Part shown: positions 1-5,221 of the stretch, piece by piece
How positions within the stretch are numbered: the first letter of the stretch is position 1
How the letters are laid out: each line of letters starts with the position of its first letter
Assembly: GCA_030726195.1 (NCBI GenBank)
Contig: JANREF010000137.1
Span: 1-6,476 of the forward strand
DNA: 6,476 nucleotides
Direction: 5' to 3'
Source: Burkholderiaceae bacterium
GTDB lineage: Bacteria; Pseudomonadota; Gammaproteobacteria; Burkholderiales; Burkholderiaceae_C
The notes under the pieces: generated by a model
What the model was told of the DNA's origin: nothing
Databases searched by the model: none
What the model saw: the letters and a program-made list of their open reading frames with translations, nothing else
Translations under genes and position numbers: made by a program

Positions 1-1440
<1,440 letters not shown>

Positions 1441-1529
1441 AACCAATTGAATATTTAAATAACTTTCATAGTAAGGTTTTACAAAAAAATAATTTTTAGT
1501 TCTAATAAATTAAAAATGGTCCCCTGAGT

Positions 1530-1562
1530 CGACACGCTTGCCAGCGCTGGCGGCAGGTGTCG
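1530..1562. repeat. Imperfect inverted repeat between katG and the SWIB terminator
   Basis: Outer arms CGACAC (1530-1535) and GTGTCG (1557-1562) enclose the perfect 12-base palindrome GCCAGCGCTGGC (1540-1551), centred half a base off the outer arms. As RNA it could form a stem-loop. There is no T-run, so it is not an obvious intrinsic terminator. It lies beyond the SWIB terminator and upstream of the AT-rich katG promoter region. The rest of 1441-1620 shows no gene; the small open frame across it has no ribosome-binding site and runs through the terminator. Confidence 0.4.
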
Positions 1563-1620
1563 CAGCTGGTATGGCCTGTCAATGCACCCTGCGGCAGGGG
1601 CGCTCTAGACCACGCAGACG

Positions 1621-1657
1621 AAAAAAAACCACCCCAGCCTGAGGCAGGGGTGGTTTT
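1621..1657 (-). terminator. Intrinsic terminator of the SWIB gene
   Basis: On the minus strand a near-perfect hairpin is followed by eight T (1628-1621). Arm bases 1628-1635 pair with 1647-1654, there is one A/A mismatch (1636/1646), then GCC 1637-1639 pairs with GGC 1643-1645 around a three-base loop. The A/T flanks extend the stem to 1625-1657. It lies about 70 bases past the SWIB stop codon and points the same way. It therefore ends that transcript and keeps it out of katG. Confidence 0.9.
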
Positions 1658-1728
1658 GCGTACGGGGCTTGTTGCCGGGCGCGCGACACAAGGTCTCAAG
1701 CGCAGCGGCTGCCCAGCAGCCGCTTGAT

Positions 1729-2010
1729 TTATGACAGGTGAGCGCTGATCAGCTTGGTCATTTCAAACATGGTGACTTGGTCTTTACCGAAGATCACTTT
1801 GAGCTTGGCATCCGCGTTGATGTTGCGCCTGTTGGCCGCATCTTGCAGGTCATGCTTTTTGATGTATTCCCAGACCTTCTTGGTCACTTCTGTGCGGGGA
1901 ATTGGTGCAGCACCAATCACAGCAGCCAAGTCGGCGCTGAGGTTCATGGGTTTCATGAAAGCTGCGTTAGGTGCGCGCTTTGCTGCTGGTGCTTTTTTTG
2001 CTGTCGCCAT
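1729..2010 (-). CDS. Standalone SWIB/MDM2-domain protein, 93 aa
   Basis: Small basic protein with an Ala/Lys/Arg/Pro-rich N-terminal tail (residues 2-17, KKAPAAKRAP) and a single SWIB domain (about 20-92). Domain hallmarks visible are the helix VTKKVWEYIKKHDLQD (42-57), the following NRRNINAD (60-67), LKVIFGK (70-76) and the closing helix MFEMTKLISAHL (81-92). In eukaryotes the SWIB fold serves protein contacts in chromatin-remodelling complexes. In bacteria it occurs fused to topoisomerase I in Chlamydia and as short standalone proteins, whose function is not settled. The basic tail resembles histone-H1-like tails, which suggests a nucleoid-associated role, but that is inference. The ATG at 2010 has AAAGGA about 10 bases upstream. 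The gene stands alone: its own terminator lies downstream and the 430 bases upstream are divergent to the RraA-family gene. Confidence 0.93.
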   Translation of the reverse strand: MATAKKAPAAKRAPNAAFMKPMNLSADLAAVIGAAPIPRTEVTKKVWEYIKKHDLQDAANRRNINADAKLKVIFGKDQVTMFEMTKLISAHLS

Positions 2011-2043
2011 TGATGGATAGTCCTTTTCTACTGTACGTTAACG

Positions 2044-2081
2044 CGGTCTCTATCTTGGTGAAGCAAGCGTTGCAGAGACCG
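2044..2081. promoter_or_regulatory. 8-bp inverted repeat upstream of the SWIB gene
   Basis: CGGTCTCT (2044-2051) and its exact complement AGAGACCG (2074-2081) are separated by 22 bases, ending about 34 bases before the SWIB start. It may be an operator or a hairpin in the mRNA leader. No confident -35/-10 pair was found to decide between these. A second small palindrome, CGTTAACG, adjoins it at 2036-2043. Confidence 0.4.
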
Positions 2082-2367
2082 ACCGGCCCATGCTAACGGA
2101 GAACGACGCACATAAGCCAGCGCCACCTGTTTTTTTTCACCCCACGCTTACATTTGTTAATCAATAAGTATCTATTTTCTAAGCGGTGGGCGGCGCTGAA
2201 GAGCCCCACCGGTAAGCAGCGACGCGCAGAGGGGACCGTGTACATCGTTTGGTTGCTGTCAGCAAGTGCGGCCACACTAGGCAACAAAGAACCAGCGCGT
2301 GCGCTCAATGTTGCAGGTGCAATGCGGGGAGAGCAGTTTGTGGGCTAACGCGTTCAGCACGCGCAAC
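2082..2367. other. Divergent intergenic region with no supported gene
   Basis: Nothing here qualifies as a gene. The open frames crossing it begin with TTG codons without ribosome-binding sites and have low-complexity or unrecognisable translations. An AT-rich pocket at 2147-2180 has a weak plus-strand promoter-like pair, CTTACA (2147-2152) and TATCTA (2169-2174), 16 bases apart. If used, it would give the RraA-family gene a leader of about 260 bases. GGTGGG (2185-2190) and CCCACC (2205-2210) could form a short GC hairpin. Confidence 0.35.
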
Positions 2368-2403
2368 GACATCGCTGCCCACATCGCCACCCACATCGCC
2401 ACT
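2368..2403 (+). repeat. Three tandem 12-base units upstream of the RraA-family gene
   Basis: GACATCGCTGCC (2368-2379), CACATCGCCACC (2380-2391) and CACATCGCCACT (2392-2403) follow one another directly; the last two differ at one base. The repeat ends 37 bases before the chosen start codon. The unit length keeps the frame open (it would read as repeated Thr-Ser-Pro/Leu-Pro), which lengthens the upstream open frame artificially. It may be slippage-derived spacer or hold binding sites. Confidence 0.7.
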
Positions 2404-2440
2404 TACAGCTGTATCGCGACCTAGACAACCACATGAAACC

Positions 2441-2974
2441 ATGATCAACAACAACGCCTCAGTTACGCCTTTGAGCATTGCCACTTGCGATCTGTGCGAC
2501 CGCTTCAAATCCGATACCTCTGCCGGGGTGCAAGCGCTCCCCGCCATCTGGCGCGCCTACGGTGCACGAGCTGCATTTGCAGGGCCTGTGGCAACCGTTA
2601 AATGTTTGGACGACAACAGCCTGGTGAAGTCGGCGGTGGAGTCGCCCGGGTTAGGGCGCGTGCTGGTGGTGGACGGCGCGGGCAGTATGGCCAGAGCCTT
2701 GTTGGGCGGCAACTTGGGGGCGGCGGCCGCCGCCAATGGCTGGGCGGGCTTGCTCATCCACGGCTGCGTGAGAGATGTGGCCGAGTTGGCACAGTGTGAT
2801 GTGGGCATATTGGCCTTGGCCTCCAACCCCATGCCAACCCATCGACAAGGCCAAGGACTGGCCGACGTGCCTGTTCACATCGGCGGCTGCTGGATTGCAC
2901 CTGGCCACTGGTTGTATGCCGATGCCGATGGCGTGGTGGTGAGCACAGGGCCGGTACACAACGCCAAGCTTTGA
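2441..2974 (+). CDS. RraA-family protein (HMG/CHA aldolase-like), 177 aa
   Basis: Member of the RraA fold family, which includes 4-hydroxy-4-methyl-2-oxoglutarate (HMG) aldolases and the RNase E inhibitor RraA. The diagnostic core is visible: DLCD at 17-20, the glycine-rich segment GGNLGAAAAANGWAGLLIHG (89-108), then VRDVAEL (110-116), and GHWLYADADGVVVS near the C-terminus (155-168). R111 and D112 correspond to the Arg-Asp pair known from the Pseudomonas HMG/CHA aldolase. E. coli RraA has Arg-Gln there, so this copy keeps residues expected for metal-dependent aldol cleavage. Whether it acts as an aldolase, a decarboxylase or an RNase E regulator cannot be told here. The length matches the compact family (about 160-240 residues). 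The ATG at 2441 lacks a clear Shine-Dalgarno. The open frame extends upstream to a TTG at 2249, but that stretch is low-complexity and crosses the tandem repeat, so I reject the longer form. The gene stands alone, convergent with tauE. Confidence 0.87.
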   Translation: MINNNASVTPLSIATCDLCDRFKSDTSAGVQALPAIWRAYGARAAFAGPVATVKCLDDNSLVKSAVESPGLGRVLVVDGAGSMARALLGGNLGAAAAANGWAGLLIHGCVRDVAELAQCDVGILALASNPMPTHRQGQGLADVPVHIGGCWIAPGHWLYADADGVVVSTGPVHNAKL

Positions 2975-3025
2975 GGGCGACGCAGCGTAGCAGCTGCCGA
3001 CCGGCTGCGCGGCGCGAGCATCGGA

Positions 3026-3108
3026 AGCGGCCGCCTGGAGCGGCTAGTGGGAGCGACTACTGAGCGGTACTGGGGAAACCGCCAAGCGGTACAGCGCGTG
3101 AGCGGATG
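3026..3108. repeat. Degenerate AGCGG-type direct repeats in convergent intergenic DNA
   Basis: AGCGGCCG (3026), AGCGGCTA (3039), AGCGACTA (3052), AGCGGTAC (3063), AGCGGTAC (3085) and AGCGGATG (3101) recur in one orientation at steps of 13, 13, 11, 22 and 16 bases. The two AGCGGTAC copies are identical. ACCGC at 3078-3082 between them can pair with either flanking GCGGT. No gene is seen in 2975-3229. Just past the RraA-family stop, CGCAGC (2981-2986) and GCTGCG (3004-3009) could form a weak hairpin without a T-run. The purpose is unknown. Confidence 0.5.
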
Positions 3109-3197
3109 CGGCAGACAGGCCAGGGTGCCATGACGCCCGCTGGGCTGATGACTTGCGGTGACCATGCAAACAAAGCCGCCTTCAGCTTGTCAACCTG

Positions 3198-3221
3198 CAT
3201 GCGTGTCCGCACACAAGCATG
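3198..3221 (-). terminator. Hairpin beyond the tauE stop codon (weak terminator candidate)
   Basis: CATGC (3198-3202) and GCATG (3217-3221) pair, as do the inner GTGT (3203-3206) and ACAC (3211-3214), with a CCGC loop and a two-base bulge. It starts 8 bases after the tauE stop on the minus strand. There is no T-run after it, so it would be a 3'-stabilising hairpin or help Rho-dependent ending rather than act as a classical intrinsic terminator. Confidence 0.4.
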
Positions 3222-3229
3222 TCGCCCGA

Positions 3230-4069
3230 TCAGCCCATCAAGCCCTTGTAGGCCATGTACAGTGCCAGCCCTAACAGCAAGCTGGCAAATACGCGCTTGA
3301 GTTTGGGTACGGGCAGGGCATGGGCAGCCCTAACGCCCATGGGCGCCATCAACACGCTGGCCAGTGCAATGATGACCAGTGCGGGCAGGTAGATGTAGCC
3401 CAATGCACCGTCTGGCAAGTCGGCCACTTGCTGGCCCGACCACACGTAGCCCACGGCGTTGGCCAGTGCAATGGGAAAGCCCAATGCCGCACTGGTGGCC
3501 ACAGCTTGGTGAATGGCCACGTTACACCAGGTCATAAAGGGCACACTGATGAAGCCGCCACCGGCGCCGACCAAGCCCGACGCAAAGCCCACCACGCCAC
3601 CGGCCCCCACCAACCCGGTGGTGGACGGTAGACCGCGCCCTGGCTTGGGTTGCTTGTTTCTAAACATCTGCAGTGCTGAGAAGCCTACAAAGACAGCAAA
3701 CACCAGAGCCAAGGTGTTGCCCTTCATCAGTGAAAACACACCGAGGCTGGCCAGCAGCGCACCCAACACAATGCCCGGCACCAGGCCGCGCACAATGTCC
3801 CAGCGCACAGCGCCCTTTTTGTGGTGGGCGCGCACGCTGGACAACGAGGTGAACACAATGGTGGCCATCGATGTGGCAATGGCCATCTTCACGGCCAACG
3901 CGCTGTCCACGCCGCGTTGCGAGAGCAGGTAAGTGAGGAAGGGCACCATGAGCATGCCCCCGCCAATGCCCAACAGGCCGGCTAAAAAGCCGGTCACCAA
4001 GCCCAAACAGGTGAGCTCTAGGGCAATCCAACCCCATTGGTGCCAATCGATTGCGTTGAGCAGGTCCAT
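3230..4069 (-). CDS. TauE/SafE-family inner-membrane permease, 279 aa
   Basis: Integral membrane protein of the sulfite exporter TauE/SafE (DUF81) family, linked to export or uptake of sulfite, sulfonates or related organosulfur anions; the substrate here is unknown. The internal duplication of the family is visible. Repeat one opens with GLVTGFLAGLLGIGGGMLMVPFL (GIGGG at 34-38) and repeat two with GLVGAGG...SGLVGAGGGFISVPFM (GAGGG at 168-172). Each is followed by an ATS element (65-67 and 191-193). About eight hydrophobic segments are seen, with a polar loop at 137-148 between the halves. The length is typical. I start at the ATG at 4069 (MDLLNAIDW). The same frame stays open to an ATG at 4159, but those 30 codons are Pro/Ser/His-rich, unlike the family, and lie partly inside the 6S RNA. 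Neither ATG has a good ribosome-binding site; the leader is C-rich. The gene follows ssrS by about 57 bases after its T-run. Confidence 0.9.
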   Translation of the reverse strand: MDLLNAIDWHQWGWIALELTCLGLVTGFLAGLLGIGGGMLMVPFLTYLLSQRGVDSALAVKMAIATSMATIVFTSLSSVRAHHKKGAVRWDIVRGLVPGIVLGALLASLGVFSLMKGNTLALVFAVFVGFSALQMFRNKQPKPGRGLPSTTGLVGAGGVVGFASGLVGAGGGFISVPFMTWCNVAIHQAVATSAALGFPIALANAVGYVWSGQQVADLPDGALGYIYLPALVIIALASVLMAPMGVRAAHALPVPKLKRVFASLLLGLALYMAYKGLMG

Positions 4070-4125
4070 GTGGGATTGGGTGTGGGTGTGGGATGCGCGC
4101 GATGCGCTGGCCGTGGGGGGAACTG

Positions 4126-4147
4126 AAAAAGGGTGTCTGCAAACACC
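4126..4147 (-). terminator. Intrinsic terminator of 6S RNA
   Basis: On the minus strand GGTGT (4147-4143) pairs with ACACC (4136-4132) around a six-base loop, followed by C and five T (4130-4126). The hairpin shares bases with the 3' arm of the 6S closing stem (4154-4135), so the two structures exclude each other. The hairpin would form during transcription and the closing stem in the released RNA. It also sets a boundary before tauE. Confidence 0.75.
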
Positions 4148-4308
4148 GCCGGGTCGCATTCCTGAACCGAAGGGTACAGGTGGGCCAGATCAGTCATGGC
4201 TTCGGGTTCATCTGACGCGAGACGCTCACACCTGCCATGCAATGTTTCTAGTCCGAGCTCAATGAGCATTGGTACAAGGAAATATAGAACCCAGCGCGTG
4301 CTGCAGAC
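4133..4308 (-). ncRNA. ssrS: 6S RNA
   Basis: 6S RNA binds the sigma70 RNA polymerase holoenzyme by imitating an open promoter and lowers transcription from many promoters in stationary phase. Evidence is structure plus position. The 5' arm 4308-4289 and the 3' arm 4154-4135 pair symmetrically over 20 positions, 16 of them paired (two as G-U), with one 4 x 4 internal loop. This matches the long closing stem of the family. A 3'-side hairpin with a CUUC loop lies at 4180-4161, like the small hairpin in the 3' half of known 6S RNAs. CATGGC (4239-4234) pairs with GCCATG (4200-4195) toward the apex, leaving the characteristic large central bubble between. The length is about 176 bases, against about 180 usual. 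A TACAAT box ends 6-7 bases before the 5' end and an intrinsic terminator follows. The location directly downstream of zapA is the classical ssrS site. A covariance-model match was not run. The 83-codon frame on this strand is considered spurious. Confidence 0.85.
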
Positions 4309-4314
4309 CGCTCT

Positions 4315-4320
4315 ATTGTA
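4315..4320 (-). promoter_or_regulatory. -10 box of the 6S RNA promoter
   Basis: TACAAT on the minus strand (4320-4315), one base from the consensus, 7 bases before the 5' end predicted from the closing stem (4308). It starts 11 bases after the last base of zapA. No good -35 hexamer was found 16-18 bases upstream (CAATTA or CCAATT at best), so the promoter may depend on other elements. Confidence 0.6.
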
Positions 4321-4330
4321 GTGGCCGCAC

Positions 4331-4672
4331 TTAGAGTAATTGGCCGTCTTGCGTTAAAGCCTCATCTAATTTGTGGATCAAGGCAGCGACGGCGGGGCTG
4401 GGTGTTGCGCCAGACGCCGCGGGGTCATGTGTTGCGCTGTGCGCCCCAGCAACACCTGTTGAACCCGGAACAGCGCTTTGCGCAGTCTCAAAGGCCATGT
4501 TCAAACACGCCAAGACCGCGATGCGCTCACGGGCCTTGATCTTGCCCGCGTCGCGGATGCTGCACATGGCTGCGTCCACTTTGGCTGCCGCTGCTTGCAG
4601 CATGTCTTCGCCGCCGTCGGGGCTGGCCAGCACGTAGCTCTGACCCATGATTTGTACTTCTATGCGGCTCAT
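4331..4672 (-). CDS. zapA: Cell division protein ZapA, 113 aa
   Basis: Cytoplasmic FtsZ-ring stabiliser that dimerises and cross-links FtsZ protofilaments at mid-cell. The N-terminal globular domain is clear: IEVQIMGQSYVLASPDGGEDMLQAAAAKVDAAMCSIRDAG (4-43), then the helix KIKARERIAVLACLNMAFE (44-62) typical of ZapA. The C-terminal part is unusual. Residues 66-92 are rich in Ala, Ser, Gly, Pro and Thr, where ZapA proteins normally continue into a coiled coil. Only a short helix, VAALIHKLDEALTQ (95-108), follows. GAGGA lies 9 bases before the ATG. The start overlaps the stop of the upstream coiled-coil gene as ATGA, which implies translational coupling. The 6S RNA gene follows immediately. Confidence 0.93.
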   Translation of the reverse strand: MSRIEVQIMGQSYVLASPDGGEDMLQAAAAKVDAAMCSIRDAGKIKARERIAVLACLNMAFETAQSAVPGSTGVAGAHSATHDPAASGATPSPAVAALIHKLDEALTQDGQLL

Positions 4673-4884
4673 GACTGTGGATCCTCGTGTGCTGGTAAGC
4701 CTGCAATCACAGCATCCATGCGCTGTTTGGCGGCGGACAAGCGCATTTTCAACAAATCGCGATCGCGATTGCAGGCGTCGAGTTCGTCTTGCAGCAGCGC
4801 ATTGGAGCGCTGCAGCTCTTCGTGACGCAACAGCAAACGCTCGACGCGCTGGGTGAGTTGCTCAAGTTGTTCAGGTGTGGCCAT
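4669..4884 (-). CDS. Small coiled-coil protein upstream of zapA (ZapB-like / TIGR02449-like), 71 aa
   Basis: Short, highly charged, almost entirely helical protein. Residues 6-60 form one coiled coil with regular leucines (LEQLTQRVERLLLRHEELQR, SNALLQDEL, RDLLKMRLSAAKQRM), ending in a Pro/Asp/Glu tail, AHEDPQS. The size, coiled-coil character and position just before zapA match the small ZapB-like/TIGR02449-type proteins found there in beta- and gammaproteobacteria. A role at the Z-ring is inferred from this context; sequence identity to E. coli ZapB was not established. I start at the ATG at 4884. The frame stays open to a TTG at 4956, but that extension lies in the riboswitch promoter region and adds non-helical residues. 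There is no strong Shine-Dalgarno. Coupled to zapA by an ATGA overlap. Confidence 0.82.
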   Translation of the reverse strand: MATPEQLEQLTQRVERLLLRHEELQRSNALLQDELDACNRDRDLLKMRLSAAKQRMDAVIAGLPAHEDPQS

Positions 4885-4902
4885 GGTCGCTATTTTAGGG
4901 GC

Positions 4903-4910
4903 TTTATACT
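4903..4910. promoter_or_regulatory. Overlapping divergent -10 boxes: btuB (plus) and zapB-like/zapA (minus)
   Basis: TATACT on the plus strand (4905-4910) would start a transcript near 4917, one base before the first riboswitch helix at 4918. TATAAA on the minus strand (4908-4903) would start a transcript near 4896, about 12 bases before the coiled-coil gene. The boxes share four bases. The -35 regions are weak on both strands. A second minus-strand candidate, TAAAAT (4897-4892), would give a nearly leaderless mRNA. Confidence 0.5.
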
Positions 4911-4917
4911 TGTAGCT

Positions 4918-5136
4918 GTTGGTGCTCACAGCTGCGTTCAGTACGCTGTAGTTCAACGGGAATCAGGAGGGAATGTTTGCCACGAGCAAAACACCTAACC
5001 TGAGCTGCCCCCGCAACGGTAAGCGCAAGCCAGCTTGGCTCGAAAGAGGCAAGCGGCAGGTTGTGTCCAAGCCACTGAGTCTGCTCGACTTGGGAAGGCG
5101 ACACACTCAATTGCGTCAGCCCGGATACCGGCCAAC
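4918..5136 (+). promoter_or_regulatory. Cobalamin (B12) riboswitch controlling btuB
   Basis: mRNA aptamer that binds adenosylcobalamin or a related cobalamin and lowers expression of the gene behind it. Family hallmarks are present in order: ACGGGAATCAGG (4956-4967), the core GCTGCCCCCGCAACGGTAAG (5004-5023), the B12 box GCCACTG (5071-5077) preceded by AA, TGGGAAGGCG (5091-5100), and the closing GCCCGGATACCGGCC (5119-5133). Helix P1 can be drawn directly: GTTGG (4918-4922) with CCAAC (5132-5136), which fixes the ends. The length of about 219 bases is usual for the class. It stands 85 bases before btuB, the gene most often under this control. No T-tract terminator follows, so control is probably at translation initiation. 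Confidence 0.95.
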
Positions 5137-5142
5137 GCCGTG

Positions 5143-5197
5143 CACGCCTGCCAAGCAGTCGTGTGTTTTCGTCCATGCACTGTCGGGGAAGGCGGTG
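5143..5197 (+). promoter_or_regulatory. Possible riboswitch expression platform before btuB
   Basis: CACGCCT (5143-5149) can pair with AGGC-G-GTG (5190-5197, one bulged G), masking part of the purine-rich GGCGGTGAGGG that may serve ribosome binding. A competing helix, GTGCA (5140-5144) with TGCAC (5176-5180), uses overlapping bases, so the two are mutually exclusive. This is what a switch at translation initiation would need. It was drawn by eye, without energy calculation. Confidence 0.35.
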
Positions 5198-5221
5198 AGG
5201 GCTTGTTTGTTGGTATTTCTA

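Noticed and set aside
1502..1699. 65-codon minus-strand frame between SWIB and katG
   Set aside because: It runs through the SWIB intrinsic terminator and its translation is Arg/Pro/Cys-rich noise.
2154..2348. 64-codon plus-strand frame in the SWIB/RraA-family intergenic region
   Set aside because: TTG start without ribosome-binding site, no recognisable domain, basic and low-information translation.
2249..2440. N-terminal extension of the RraA-family gene to a TTG start
   Set aside because: Sixty-four low-complexity residues spanning the tandem repeat, Cys/Arg/Ser-rich, with no counterpart in the family.
3026..3108. AGCGG-type repeats read as a CRISPR array or replication iterons
   Set aside because: Units are too short, degenerate and irregularly spaced for CRISPR, and there is no replication gene or AT-rich stretch nearby.
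4070..4159. N-terminal extension of tauE by 30 codons
   Set aside because: Pro/Ser/His-rich sequence unlike the family and partly inside the 6S RNA and its terminator.
4018..4269. 83-codon minus-strand frame beginning MLIELGLETLHG, with protein-like composition in its first 50 residues
   Set aside because: It lies mostly within the predicted 6S RNA, has no ribosome-binding site, crosses the terminator hairpin and overlaps tauE by about 50 bases.
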